A stretch of 64,000 nt of DNA from Acidimicrobiales bacterium. GTDB lineage: Bacteria > Actinomycetota > Acidimicrobiia > Acidimicrobiales > Palsa-688. Below, piece by piece: positions 1 through 7,815 of this stretch; position 1 is the stretch's first letter, and each line of letters opens with the position of its first letter. The notes beneath the pieces are model-generated. The model was given only the letters and a program-made list of their open reading frames with translations. It had not been told where the DNA came from and made no database searches. The stretch lies in assembly GCA_036378675.1 (NCBI GenBank), contig DASUWA010000007.1:1-64000 (forward strand). The letters are read 5' to 3'. A program made the position numbers and the translations under genes.

Positions 1-1050
1 CCCGTTGACGAAGATTCGGTCACCGAGGTCCCTCGCGTCGGAGACGGTGTCCTCGTGCTCGACGCCAGCGCACGCATCGACTACGCATCTCCGAATGCGG
101 TCAACGCGATGCACCGCATGGGCGTGTATTCCGGCCTCGAAGGCGTTCGGCTCGACGAGGCAGGTCTGGCCCAGTCTGCGGTTTCGCTCGCGTACCAGAC
201 GAAGCTTCCCGCGGCCGAGGAACTTGTATTCGGCAGCGACACCGCGGTGGGAATTCGCTGTGTCCCACTTCTCGACCACGGTTCGGTGACCGGTTCACTC
301 GTGCTGGTGCGCGACGTCAGTGACCTGCGCCGGCGAGACCGGTTGCTGCTCTCGAAGGACGCTGCCATCCGAGAGGTCCACCACCGCGTCAAGAACAATC
401 TGCAAACCATCTCTTCTCTGTTGCGCATCCAGTCCCGGCGAATGCCCGAGGGAGAGGGTCGTCACGCGCTCGAGGAATCCGAGAGGCGGGTCAGGTCGAT
501 CGCGGTGGTCCACGAAATCTTGTCCAGAGACACCACGGACGAGGTCGACTTCAACGACATCCTGCCGTCATTGGTCCGAATGGCCGAGGACCTCGGAAGC
601 CCTGACCATCCCGTCCGCATCTCTTACACAGGTGCAGCGGGTCAGCTCCCGGCCGCCGTCGCCACGCCGCTGGCCGTCGTGATTACCGAGCTGATGCAGA
701 ACGCCGCCGAACACGCCATGCCGGCGGGGGTACCCGCCTCCGTGTCGTCAGGCGCGCACGAGGCCGCCTCCGAACAGATCCGCGCTTTATCGGAGAATCC
801 TCCGGTCCTTCTGGTGGAGGTCGAGCTGCACCGGGAGGACGACCGCTTGCGGGTCTTCGTCCGGGACAACGGCATCGGGCTCCCTCCCGACTTCACCATC
901 GACAACACCTCCAGCCTCGGCCTGTCGATCGTCCGCGGACTGGTGGGGACCCAACTCGGCGGGACCATCTCGATGCGCAACGACGGGGGCACGGTCGTGG
1001 AACTCGACATTCCCGTCGAGGAAGCCTCCGAGGACCTGGAAAGTCTGTGA
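1..1050 (+). CDS. Sensor histidine kinase, PdtaS-like (5' end outside window)
   Basis: The reading frame is open from base 1, so the N-terminus lies outside the window; about 349 residues are visible. The order is a PAS-like segment, a HisKA_2 H-box at about residues 125-145 (HHRVKNNLQTISSLL), then an HATPase_c domain with an N-box (ELMQNAAEH) and a DNGIGLP G-box. This arrangement is that of the soluble PdtaS/Rv3220c kinases, which phosphorylate the ANTAR-type antiterminator PdtaR. No response regulator is seen here. The gene ends 23 bases before a hairpin and converges on the whiB gene. Family assignment is firm; PdtaS orthology is inference. Confidence 0.88.
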   Translation, partial: PVDEDSVTEVPRVGDGVLVLDASARIDYASPNAVNAMHRMGVYSGLEGVRLDEAGLAQSAVSLAYQTKLPAAEELVFGSDTAVGIRCVPLLDHGSVTGSLVLVRDVSDLRRRDRLLLSKDAAIREVHHRVKNNLQTISSLLRIQSRRMPEGEGRHALEESERRVRSIAVVHEILSRDTTDEVDFNDILPSLVRMAEDLGSPDHPVRISYTGAAGQLPAAVATPLAVVITELMQNAAEHAMPAGVPASVSSGAHEAASEQIRALSENPPVLLVEVELHREDDRLRVFVRDNGIGLPPDFTIDNTSSLGLSIVRGLVGTQLGGTISMRNDGGTVVELDIPVEEASEDLESL

Positions 1051-1071
1051 CATAGGCCCTCAGCGCGAAAA

Positions 1072-1094
1072 CGCCCGGCTTGACCGGCCGGGCG
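1072..1094. terminator. Hairpin between convergent kinase and whiB genes
   Basis: An 8-bp perfect stem (CGCCCGGC at 1072-1079 with GCCGGGCG at 1087-1094) closes a 7-base loop. It lies between the 3' ends of the kinase and whiB genes and probably terminates both. There is no clear T-run on either side, so this is a hairpin without the classical U-tract. Confidence 0.5.
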
Positions 1095-1158
1095 CCAGCG
1101 GGCTTGTGACCGTCTATTCAGCTAGTGAGCTCGTTGGGAGTTCTGCTCGGGGAAGCCG

Positions 1159-1449
1159 CTAAGACGCTCGGCGCTGGCTGGCCAGCCAAGCCTTGCGCAA
1201 CTTGCGCCTCTCGTCCTCGGAAGTCCCGCCCCAGATTCCGGACTCCTGGTTGGTTGCGAGGGCAAACTCGAGACAGGACCGCTGAGCGTCGCACTGCATG
1301 CAGACTGCCTTCGCCGCCTCGATCTGCTCGATCGCTGGACCGGTGCTCCCGATCGGGAAGAAAAGGTCCGGGTCGGTGTCACGGCATGCCGCTTGGTCGC
1401 GCCAGTCGTCTACGTCCCACTCGATATTGCGGCTCCAGGTAAGGGCCAC
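1159..1449 (-). CDS. whiB1: WhiB-family iron-sulfur regulator, WhiB1-like
   Basis: A 96-residue WhiB protein. Four cysteines (C22, C50, C53, C59) give the C-X27-C-X2-C-X5-C pattern that holds the 4Fe-4S cluster, followed by the G[IV]WGG turn (GIWGG at 71-75) and a basic C-terminal DNA-contact tail (RRKLRK). The DPDLFFPIG and GPAIEQI segments resemble WhiB1, which in mycobacteria is an essential NO-sensitive regulator and binds the primary sigma factor. Translation starts at GTG 1449, preceded on the coding strand by GAAAGG about 9 bases upstream. A CRP-like palindrome lies just upstream at 1474-1489. The whiB1 subtype is a judgement from sequence recall. Confidence 0.9.
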   Translation of the reverse strand: MALTWSRNIEWDVDDWRDQAACRDTDPDLFFPIGSTGPAIEQIEAAKAVCMQCDAQRSCLEFALATNQESGIWGGTSEDERRKLRKAWLASQRRAS

Positions 1450-1473
1450 GAGCGACTACCTTTCGGGGGAGGT

Positions 1474-1489
1474 TGTGAAAAATGTCACG
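1474..1489. promoter_or_regulatory. CRP-like binding site upstream of whiB
   Basis: The 16 bases TGTGA-N6-TCACG match the CRP consensus TGTGA-N6-TCACA in 9 of 10 conserved positions. The site lies 25-40 bases upstream of the whiB start codon. In Mycobacterium tuberculosis, whiB1 is a known target of the cAMP-responsive regulator Rv3676. Being this close to the start codon, the site could act as an operator or lie within a short leader; the transcription start is unknown. The remaining sequence 1490-1588 shows no gene. Confidence 0.5.
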
Positions 1490-1588
1490 TGCGTTGTAAC
1501 ACCAATCCGTGTGTTCACCGCAGCGATGCAACAGCGTAAAGCGCGGGTACCGCGAACGCAAGGCTTTGGGCAACCAAATTTGCGGTTG

Positions 1589-2536
1589 TCAAATCCTCCC
1601 GTTCTCCGGGACGACCAGCCGCAGGGTCTCCGGTTCCCATCGGAATTCCAGATGGGAGGCAGCCCCCAAGTAGTCGCCGTCCACCTGGTACGGGACGTCC
1701 CCACGGGGCAGGAGCACGGCCCGTACGACGTCGTCCACCACTGAAACCTTTCGGGAGTTCTTGAGCCCTTCGTTACGCCGGAGAGCGGTTGCGGCGAGGC
1801 CGAGGAACGTCGCCGCACCGAGCGACCGCAGCACGACCGCGCTGAGAGGGGTGTCCAAGGTCGCAGCCGGCGCCACATTGAACGGCCGCTCCCCGAGAAA
1901 CGTGTACGGGTTGGTGTTCAAGACGATTGCGAAGTACCCGTCTTCGACGCTCACCTTCTCGCCGTCTCGCCGCTCGAGTTCCATGGAGAAGTGGGGGCGG
2001 CGCCGGTCGAAGCCACGGGCCCAAGTGTCGAGCGCGGCGTAGGCGAAGAACGCGTGGCCGAGGTACTTCTTGATGGCTGAGCGTTTTTCGACCTGGGCTA
2101 CGACCGCGGCGTCGAATCCGACGCCGACGTGGAACAGGTAGCGCCGGCCGTTGACGCTCCCGAGGCCGACCGTGCGGATTCCTGCGGGTCCCGCCCCCAG
2201 CGCCGACAACAGCTCCCCGGTCGCCTCGATCGGGTCGTTTGTCATCCCGATAGTCCTGGCGAACACGTTGGTCGACCCGCCGGGGAGCACACCCAGCGCG
2301 CAGCCGGTACCGGCGATGCCGTTCGCGGCCTCGTTCAGGGTCCCGTCCCCCCCGAGCACCACGACGACGTCGGTGCCGCGTGAAGCCGCGCCCTGGGCGA
2401 GCCGCGTGGCGTGTCCCCGCCTGCTTGTCTCGGCGACGGTCACCTCGTGGTCCGCCGCGAGGGACTTCTGGATCACCACCCTGGCGCGGGCCGTGACCGA
2501 GGACGCCGACGTGTTGACGATCAGGAGCAGGCGCAC
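1589..2536 (-). CDS. Diacylglycerol kinase-family lipid kinase
   Basis: A 315-residue protein of the DAGK catalytic family (DgkB/YegS/sphingosine-kinase fold). The N-terminus MRLLLIVNTSAS is the usual first beta strand; the ATP loop VLGGDGTLNEAANG sits near residues 60-73 and GVLPGGSTNVFAR near 82-94. The family phosphorylates diacylglycerol or related lipids at the inner membrane face. The gene begins 4 bases after the sigma-factor stop codon, so it is probably co-transcribed with the anti-sigma and sigma genes. Substrate cannot be read from sequence. Confidence 0.88.
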   Translation of the reverse strand: MRLLLIVNTSASSVTARARVVIQKSLAADHEVTVAETSRRGHATRLAQGAASRGTDVVVVLGGDGTLNEAANGIAGTGCALGVLPGGSTNVFARTIGMTNDPIEATGELLSALGAGPAGIRTVGLGSVNGRRYLFHVGVGFDAAVVAQVEKRSAIKKYLGHAFFAYAALDTWARGFDRRRPHFSMELERRDGEKVSVEDGYFAIVLNTNPYTFLGERPFNVAPAATLDTPLSAVVLRSLGAATFLGLAATALRRNEGLKNSRKVSVVDDVVRAVLLPRGDVPYQVDGDYLGAASHLEFRWEPETLRLVVPENGRI

Positions 2537-2540
2537 CGAC

Positions 2541-3296
2541 TCAACCCTGGTCGGATGGCGGCGCCTTCGCGAGCGAACGGAGCTGCGCGACCGAACGGGT
2601 CAGAAGCCGCGAGACCTGCATCTGCGATATGCCCAGCCGTCGGGCGATCTCCGACTGAGTGAGGCCCTCGAAGAACCGCAGCTCGACGACGTGGCGTTGT
2701 TTGGAGGGGAGCTGGCGAAGCAGAGGGTCGAGCGTTGCACGACCCTCAGCCCGTGCGAGTTCGGTGTCTTCGCCTCCCAGGCGCTCTCCGAGAGAGTCCC
2801 CGCCCTCGCCGTCTCCCTTTGGCGCGTCGAGCGAAGCAAAACGGTAAGCCTGTCCGGCTTCGAGCGCCTCCAGCACGTCTTCCTCCGATACGCCGGCCTC
2901 GTTGGCCAGCTCGGCGATGGTGGGTGATCGTCCGAGTTCCTGGCCGAGCGCGTCGATGACCTGGCTCAGGTTGAGGTACAGCTCTTGCATCCGGCGTGGG
3001 GCACGAACCGCCCATCCTTTGTCCCGGAGGTGCCTCTTCAGCTCACCGACGATCGTGGTCGTCGCGTACGTGGAGAACTCGATGCCCAGTCCTGGATCGA
3101 AACGGTCGACCGCTTTCAAAAGACCGAGCGAAGCGACCTGCACCAAATCGTCCAGCGGTTGACCTCGGTTGGCAAAACGCCGGGCGAGATACGACGCCAG
3201 TCCCATGTGCGCCGACACCAACTGATCGCGGAGCACCACGTCGCCGGAGCGCGCGTACTCGGCGAACGATTCCCGGAGCGAGTCGCGGTCAGTCAC
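2541..3296 (-). CDS. sigF: RNA polymerase sigma factor, SigB/SigF/SigG group
   Basis: A 251-residue sigma-70 family group-3 factor. Region 2 contains DLVQVASLGLLKAVDRFDP and the FSTYAT strand-opening segment; region 3 follows at about 110-170 and region 4 ends with the helix-turn-helix LTQSEIARRLGISQMQVSRL. The length and lack of region 1.1 match SigF/SigB stress and sporulation factors. The GTG start at 3296 overlaps the stop of the upstream anti-sigma gene by 8 bases, a typical partner arrangement that couples translation. The sigF symbol reflects the closest group, not proven orthology. Confidence 0.88.
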   Translation of the reverse strand: MTDRDSLRESFAEYARSGDVVLRDQLVSAHMGLASYLARRFANRGQPLDDLVQVASLGLLKAVDRFDPGLGIEFSTYATTTIVGELKRHLRDKGWAVRAPRRMQELYLNLSQVIDALGQELGRSPTIAELANEAGVSEEDVLEALEAGQAYRFASLDAPKGDGEGGDSLGERLGGEDTELARAEGRATLDPLLRQLPSKQRHVVELRFFEGLTQSEIARRLGISQMQVSRLLTRSVAQLRSLAKAPPSDQG

Positions 3297-3687
3297 CGGT
3301 ATGAGCCGGGTCGGTCCGGCGCCGCTTGACCAGTCTGAAATGAGGGGCAGGCGGACCGGGACCTAACTCGTGCTCGTCGACGAGGGCTCCAAGAATCACG
3401 CGGGACAGGTCGGTGAGGCCAACCGGCGCGATGTCCTCCAAGAAGCGGCCCTCGCCCTCGACCTCCAGCCCGTCATCGAGCATGACGTACTTGAGCTCCA
3501 CCGTCCCCCGCCTGCCGGTGGGACCGGTGAGCCCGAAGCACAACTCGTCGATAGCCAGCCGGAGGTCCTCGACCTCGTCATATGAGAAGCCCAGCCGGCC
3601 GGCGAGACCGGCCGCAGTCACCCGCGCCAAACGCAGGAATTCGGGGGACGCAGGGACCAGGAGTCGCACCTCGTCGGGCTGGCTCAC
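3289..3687 (-). CDS. RsbW-like anti-sigma factor (HATPase)
   Basis: About 132 residues when started at GTG 3687 (SQPDEVRLLVPAS). The segment VEDLRLAIDELCFGL is the N-box helix of the GHKL/HATPase_c_2 fold found in RsbW, SpoIIAB and UsfX, which bind SigF-type factors and release them when an anti-anti-sigma protein is present. The C-terminal G-box region is short and poorly conserved. It overlaps sigF by 8 bases. No RsbV/STAS partner is encoded in this window. An upstream in-frame extension exists but is unlike the family, so the GTG was chosen; its ribosome site is weak. Confidence 0.82.
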   Translation of the reverse strand: MSQPDEVRLLVPASPEFLRLARVTAAGLAGRLGFSYDEVEDLRLAIDELCFGLTGPTGRRGTVELKYVMLDDGLEVEGEGRFLEDIAPVGLTDLSRVILGALVDEHELGPGPPAPHFRLVKRRRTDPAHTGD

Positions 3688-3783
3688 GAACCTGCGACCG
3701 TAGCAGCCCAGGAATGGCGCGGCCCGCCGCCTTCGTGGTCCCCCGGTTTGTTCCGTTGGTGAACCGTAGAGAACAATGAAGGA

Positions 3784-4563
3784 ATGAACGTTGTCGTCTG
3801 CGTCAAGCAGATTCCCGACCCGGCGTCCCCCGGGAGGCTGGACCCTCAGACCCACAACCTGGTGCGCGAGGGCAAGCTGATCATGGATGAGTCCGACTCC
3901 TACGGCGTGGAGATGGGGCTCCGGCTGGCGGAGCAGGCCGGCGGAGGCGAGGTCACCCTGGTTTCGATGGCCCCCAACAACGAGACAAGCGGCTTGCGCA
4001 CCGCTCTCGCGATGGGCGCGGCCAAGGCGATCCTCGTGAGCGACCCGGTGCTGGCAGGATCGGACGCTCTCGGCACTGCGAAGGTGCTCGCGGCCGCCAT
4101 CAAGCGGGCCGAGCCGGATCTGATCGTCGCGGCGACGGAGTCCACCGACGGTTACACCGGCACGCTGCCGGTGCAAGTTGCCGAGCTTCTCGGGCTACCG
4201 GCAGTGACATTCGCGAAAAAGGTCAGCGTCTCCGGCGGCAAGGTCCACGTCGAACGCCAGACCGAAGCGGGTTACGACGAGGTCGAAGTGGCGTTGCCGG
4301 CGGTCATCACCGTTACGGCCGGTGTGGTGGAGCCGAGGTACCCGTCGTTCAAGGGCATCATGGCCGCCAAAGGGAAGCCGGTAGACGAGCTGAAAGTTTC
4401 GGACCTGGGTGTCGACTCCGGCTCGGTCGGTAACGGCGGCGCGGGCCAAGAGGTCGTTTCGGTCGCGCCTGCCGAGGCCCGCAAGGCGGGCGAGGTCGTC
4501 GTCGACGAGGGCGACGCTCACGAGCGGATCATCGCGTTCCTCGAAGAGCTCAAGGTCATCTAG
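3784..4563 (+). CDS. etfB: Electron transfer flavoprotein beta subunit
   Basis: A 259-residue EtfB/FixA protein. It opens with MNVVVCVKQIPDP, carries an AMP-binding/ETF fold with AAIKRAEPDLIVAATEST and the ETF-beta signature region VEPRYPSFKGIMAAKGKP near residues 180-205. With EtfA it forms a cytoplasmic heterodimer that accepts electrons from acyl-CoA dehydrogenases and passes them to ETF-quinone oxidoreductase. GAAGGA lies immediately upstream of ATG 3784. EtfA follows after 44 bases, so this is the normal etfBA operon. In this lipid-rich neighbourhood a role in fatty-acid oxidation is likely. Confidence 0.95.
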   Translation: MNVVVCVKQIPDPASPGRLDPQTHNLVREGKLIMDESDSYGVEMGLRLAEQAGGGEVTLVSMAPNNETSGLRTALAMGAAKAILVSDPVLAGSDALGTAKVLAAAIKRAEPDLIVAATESTDGYTGTLPVQVAELLGLPAVTFAKKVSVSGGKVHVERQTEAGYDEVEVALPAVITVTAGVVEPRYPSFKGIMAAKGKPVDELKVSDLGVDSGSVGNGGAGQEVVSVAPAEARKAGEVVVDEGDAHERIIAFLEELKVI

Positions 4564-4607
4564 CCCCGAAGGGCTCAAGGATAAGTAGAGAGGCTCACCG
4601 TTAGAAA

Positions 4608-5576
4608 ATGGCACTGAACAAGATCTGGGTCGTAGTTGTCCGCGCGGGTGACAACGTCGCGCCTGTCTCCCTCGAACTTCTGACCAAGGCGCGCGAACTG
4701 GGCTCCACGGTGGAAGGAATCACGTGGGGCGACGCGAGCGGGCTCGCTGGTGACGTCGGAGCTCACGGCGCGACCGCACTGCACACAGTCGGGGATCTCG
4801 GAGGAGGGCTCGCAGGTCCTGCGGTCGCAGCGGCGATCGCCGACAAGATCTCTTCCGGGGACGCACCGGACGCGATCTTCATTCCGCAGACTTACGACGG
4901 TCGCGACATCGCGGGGCGGCTTTCGGCTCGCATCGACCGGCCCGTGCTCACCAACGTGGTTGGGCTCGAGGCGCAGGACGGAAGCCTCGTTACCGAGCAC
5001 GCGATCTTCGGTGGCACCGAGATGCTGGACGCGAAATTCACCGCCGGTGCGCCCGGGATCTACGTCATCCGGGCGAAGTCCTTCGCTGCCGAGCCGAGTG
5101 GCGGCGGCGCCGCAGCAGTCGACACTTGGAGTGTCCCTGATCTTGGTGCTGCCGGGTCTGCAAAGGTGCTCGGGTCCCACGTCGAGGAAACCGAAGGACC
5201 GAAACTGGACGAGGCCGCGGTTGTCGTATCCGGAGGCCGCGGCTTGGGCCAGGCGGACGGGTACAAGATGATCGAGGACTTGGCCAAGCTTCTCAAGGCG
5301 GCGCCCGGTGCGTCGCGCGCCATCGTCGACGCCGGATGGGTGCCTTACTCGCACCAGGTCGGCCAGACCGGCAAGACGGTCAAGCCGACCGTTTACATCG
5401 CGGCCGGGATCTCAGGCGCAACCCAGCACATGGTCGGCATGAAGGGCTCGAAGAACATCATCGCCATCAACAAGGACCAGGAGGCGCCGATCTTCTCGAT
5501 CGCCGACCTCGGGGTCGTAGGCGACGTGAACAAGGTGCTGCCCAAGCTCATCGAAGCGCTCCGAGCCCGAGCGTGA
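4608..5576 (+). CDS. etfA: Electron transfer flavoprotein alpha subunit
   Basis: A 322-residue EtfA/FixB protein. The N-terminal ETF domain is followed at about 200-320 by the FAD-binding domain, including [39 protein letters not shown] and [20 protein letters not shown], the strongly conserved FAD-contact motifs of the family. It is the partner of the upstream EtfB. A perfect 11-bp stem hairpin lies 5 bases after the stop codon and probably ends the operon. Confidence 0.95.
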   Translation: MALNKIWVVVVRAGDNVAPVSLELLTKARELGSTVEGITWGDASGLAGDVGAHGATALHTVGDLGGGLAGPAVAAAIADKISSGDAPDAIFIPQTYDGRDIAGRLSARIDRPVLTNVVGLEAQDGSLVTEHAIFGGTEMLDAKFTAGAPGIYVIRAKSFAAEPSGGGAAAVDTWSVPDLGAAGSAKVLGSHVEETEGPKLDEAAVVVSGGRGLGQADGYKMIEDLAKLLKAAPGASRAIVDAGWVPYSHQVGQTGKTVKPTVYIAAGISGATQHMVGMKGSKNIIAINKDQEAPIFSIADLGVVGDVNKVLPKLIEALRARA

Positions 5577-5581
5577 CGGCC

Positions 5582-5608
5582 GAGCGTGGGGATGGGGTCC
5601 CCACGCTC
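5582..5608 (+). terminator. Hairpin downstream of etfBA
   Basis: A perfect 11-bp stem (GAGCGTGGGGA at 5582-5592 with TCCCCACGCTC at 5598-5608) closes a 5-base loop just after the etfA stop codon. No T-run follows. It is probably the etfBA terminator and could also act on the convergent gene ending at 5669. Confidence 0.65.
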
Positions 5609-5668
5609 CGGAGGAGGATGGGGCCAGTGAGTGTTAACGGGCCCCGTCCGGGTCAAATGTCATCGCCT

Positions 5669-6403
5669 TCAAACAAGCGGCCACGGGTAGGGGCGGTCGC
5701 TTCTCGGCTCCGGTAGGCGAGCGCGGTCGAGGAGTCTGCGGATTCGAGCCTTGAGCGCGGCCACCTCGTTCGGCCGGAGGTGTTCGTGCAGTGACGGTGG
5801 GATTCCGTCATCGACGAGCCTCGCCAGGTCCGTCAGGTCGTCGTCGTCGACGCGCTCGCCGGCGAAGTCCCATATGACGGTTCGCAGCTTCGGCTCCGGG
5901 TGGAAGCACAATCCGTGGTCTATGCCCCATACCTGGCCCTCGTCGTCCACCAAACAGTGGCCGCCTTTGCGGTCAGCATTGTTGGCGACAACGTCGAACG
6001 TTGCCATCCGCTTCAAGGGGCGGTGGAAGCGATCCTCTTCGAGGAGTGTGAAGTAATGCTGCTCGAAGTCCGCGTCGACGAACCGTTGAAGCGCCCCCGG
6101 TCCCATCGGCGCGTCCGCGCGTTCGATGGTCTCGGGAACGAAGTTCCATCCGAGCGCGGCTGACAGCTCGTAAGCCGCGATCTCACGGCGGTACAGGCCC
6201 CCCGGGAAGTCCCACAGCGGGCGTTCTCCCGCGGCCGGCTTGTAGACCGCCACGAGAGGTTCGTTTTCAGAACCGTCAGCCGGGCGGACGGTCACGAGGA
6301 ACGTGGCGTTGCTGCTCCAGGGCATGCGGCCCTGGACCTCGACCTCGCCGGCGCAGAGCGCGCTCAGCGAGCGGGAGACCGGTGGCCGTTGGTCCGGGGG
6401 CAC
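5669..6403 (-). CDS. SCO1664-family conserved protein
   Basis: A 244-residue member of the actinobacterial SCO1664 family (TIGR03843), whose fold is distantly like phosphatidylinositol 3/4-kinases. Visible features are SNATFLVTV, YKPAAGERPLWDFPGG, FDVVANNADRKGGHCL and WGIDHGLCFHPE, which could form a nucleotide site with the NADRK and DHG elements as catalytic and metal motifs. Biochemical function is not known to me. It starts at GTG 6403 and overlaps the preceding DUF3090 gene by 40 bases. The three-gene neighbourhood (phosphatase, DUF3090, SCO1664) is a recurring actinobacterial cluster, so a shared pathway is likely. Confidence 0.85.
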   Translation of the reverse strand: MPPDQRPPVSRSLSALCAGEVEVQGRMPWSSNATFLVTVRPADGSENEPLVAVYKPAAGERPLWDFPGGLYRREIAAYELSAALGWNFVPETIERADAPMGPGALQRFVDADFEQHYFTLLEEDRFHRPLKRMATFDVVANNADRKGGHCLVDDEGQVWGIDHGLCFHPEPKLRTVIWDFAGERVDDDDLTDLARLVDDGIPPSLHEHLRPNEVAALKARIRRLLDRARLPEPRSDRPYPWPLV

Positions 6404-6996
6404 GAATGACCTTCAGGGTCCATCGGATTGCCGCACAGAGGACACGCTGGGCGACCCGCGCGCACCAAGTCCCGCCCTCGCCTGACCATCGCCGCGGCCT
6501 GCGATCTGGTGAGCCCGAACCGGCCGATCGCCTGATCTTCCAGGGCTTCGGATCCGCCGATCGAAGGTCCTAGGTCGGGGTCGATCAGGAGTCCCCCGTT
6601 CTCTGCGTCCCCGGTCTCAGTGTCCCCGGTCTCAGTGTCCCCGGTCTCAGTGTCATGGTCGTCTGCCTCAGGTTCAACTGTGATCTCCTCGGCTACCACG
6701 ACGATCCGGTCCGCGTCGCTGTCATAGGCCAGCTGGATGCTTCCGACGATCCACTCTGCTAGCACAGGCTCGGTCAACTCGAGCTCGTCGTCGGGTGGGG
6801 TCGATTCCGGCACCGGAAGGTCGGAGAGTATTTCACCGATGAACTGCGCGAGCGCGGCGACTTGCTGCTTCTCCAGCTTCAGGGTGACGTGCTGATCGCC
6901 CTGCCGCGCCTGGATGTAGAACGTTCTGTGACCGGGCTCCCCGACAGTTCCGACGGTCGCCCACTCCACCTCCGGGAGATCGAAGGATCGGCTCAT
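6364..6996 (-). CDS. DUF3090 family protein with zinc-ribbon-like tail
   Basis: A 210-residue DUF3090 protein (TIGR03847 group). The N-terminus MSRSFDLPEVEWATVGTVGE and the FYIQARQGDQHVTLKLEK segment are typical. The C-terminus has CPLCG followed by a third cysteine after nine residues (SCP), resembling a small zinc ribbon. Between residues about 113 and 132 there is an acidic tract of three TETGD-like pentapeptides encoded by three 15-bp repeats. ATG 6996 overlaps the phosphatase stop as ATGA, so translation is coupled. The function is unknown; the cluster context suggests one pathway with its two neighbours. Confidence 0.85.
   Translation of the reverse strand: MSRSFDLPEVEWATVGTVGEPGHRTFYIQARQGDQHVTLKLEKQQVAALAQFIGEILSDLPVPESTPPDDELELTEPVLAEWIVGSIQLAYDSDADRIVVVAEEITVEPEADDHDTETGDTETGDTETGDAENGGLLIDPDLGPSIGGSEALEDQAIGRFGLTRSQAAAMVRRGRDLVRAGRPACPLCGNPMDPEGHSCPRTNGHRSPAR
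6608..6652 (-). repeat. Three 15-bp in-frame tandem repeats in DUF3090 gene
   Basis: Three consecutive identical 15-base units (TCCCCGGTCTCAGTG on the plus strand) encode the repeated pentapeptide TETGD in the acidic linker of the DUF3090 protein. The identity at DNA level indicates recent expansion by slippage rather than protein-level conservation. Confidence 0.9.
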
Positions 6997-7787
6997 GACG
7001 GCACCAGGTCGCCGATGGAACCGGTTGAGTTGACCGCCAGGACGGTCGGACCGAGAGACCCGTAGCTGATCACGGTGATCGAGCAGGGAGATATGACGAT
7101 CCGCTGAAACAGATCGAGGTGCGTCCCCATCGCATCTGCTACGACCGCCTTGATCGGATCGGCGTGAGACACCGCGATGACGGCTTCGCCCGGGTGGCGC
7201 TCGCAGATCCCGTGCAGCGCCCCCACAATCCTCGTCTGCATCTCTGCGAATGATTCGCCACCCGGAAAACGGAACCCACTCGGGTACCGCTGCACCGTCG
7301 ACCACTCAGGCAATTTGGACAGGTCCTTCAACGAGCCTCCGGTCCATTCGCCGAAATCGCATTCGAGCAGGCCTCGATCCATTCGAACACGGGATCCGAG
7401 CGCCGCAGCGATCGCAGCGGCTGTTTCCTTGGTTCGTTCGAGCGGCGACGCGTAGATACCCCCGATCGAGGGCCGGCTCGGTCCCGGCGCCTTCTTCCTC
7501 CTAGTGGTCCTCTTGCCATCTTGTTCGGGATTGGCTTGTTCGGGATTGGCCTGTTCGGGATTGGCCCGTTCGGGATTGGCCCGTTCGGGATTGCCCCGTT
7601 CGGGATTGCCCCGTTCCGGATTGGCTTGCGCCCAGCCTCTCAACCTCTCGCCGACCGATTCCGCCTGAGCCTTCCCCTTGTCCGACAGGTGCAAACCGGG
7701 CGCGCGGCCGGGAAGCAGCGCTCCGGTCGTCGGAGTGGTCCCGTGTCGCACGAGAAATACCAAGGTTGCCGGAGGCGGGGCTCCCAT
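6993..7787 (-). CDS. Histidine phosphatase, MSMEG_4193 family
   Basis: A 264-residue protein of the phosphoglycerate-mutase-like superfamily, in the MSMEG_4193 group (TIGR03848). The catalytic LVRHG motif is near residue 14, YASPLERTKETA carries the second arginine, LLECDFGEWTG the acidic residue, and VSHADPIKAV the second catalytic histidine. Start ATG 7787 places RHG close to the N-terminus as usual. A low-complexity insert of seven NPERx/NPEQx pentapeptides separates the N-terminal helix from the YASPLERT strand. It heads the phosphatase-DUF3090-SCO1664 operon. Substrate is unknown. Confidence 0.86.
   Translation of the reverse strand: MGAPPPATLVFLVRHGTTPTTGALLPGRAPGLHLSDKGKAQAESVGERLRGWAQANPERGNPERGNPERANPERANPEQANPEQANPEQDGKRTTRRKKAPGPSRPSIGGIYASPLERTKETAAAIAAALGSRVRMDRGLLECDFGEWTGGSLKDLSKLPEWSTVQRYPSGFRFPGGESFAEMQTRIVGALHGICERHPGEAVIAVSHADPIKAVVADAMGTHLDLFQRIVISPCSITVISYGSLGPTVLAVNSTGSIGDLVPS
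7521..7625 (-). repeat. Seven 15-bp in-frame tandem repeats in phosphatase gene
   Basis: Seven near-identical 15-base units, plus-strand form TTGTTCGGGATTGGC with one to three changes, encode NPE(R/Q)(G/A) pentapeptides in a loop of the histidine phosphatase. The array preserves frame. There are no unique spacers, so it is not a CRISPR array. Confidence 0.92.
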
Positions 7788-7815
7788 ATCGCCCGGCCAA
7801 CCTAGTGTCTCTGGA

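Noticed and set aside
3688-4176. Upstream extension of the anti-sigma reading frame across etfB
   Set aside because: The extension is antisense to etfB and unlike RsbW proteins; the GTG at 3687 gives a normal family length.
4575-5354. 259-codon minus-strand frame
   Set aside because: Antisense to etfA, with no family features or ribosome site.
7521-7625. Regular 15-bp repeat considered as a CRISPR-like array
   Set aside because: Units are directly adjacent with no spacers and keep the reading frame of the phosphatase; it is a coding minisatellite.
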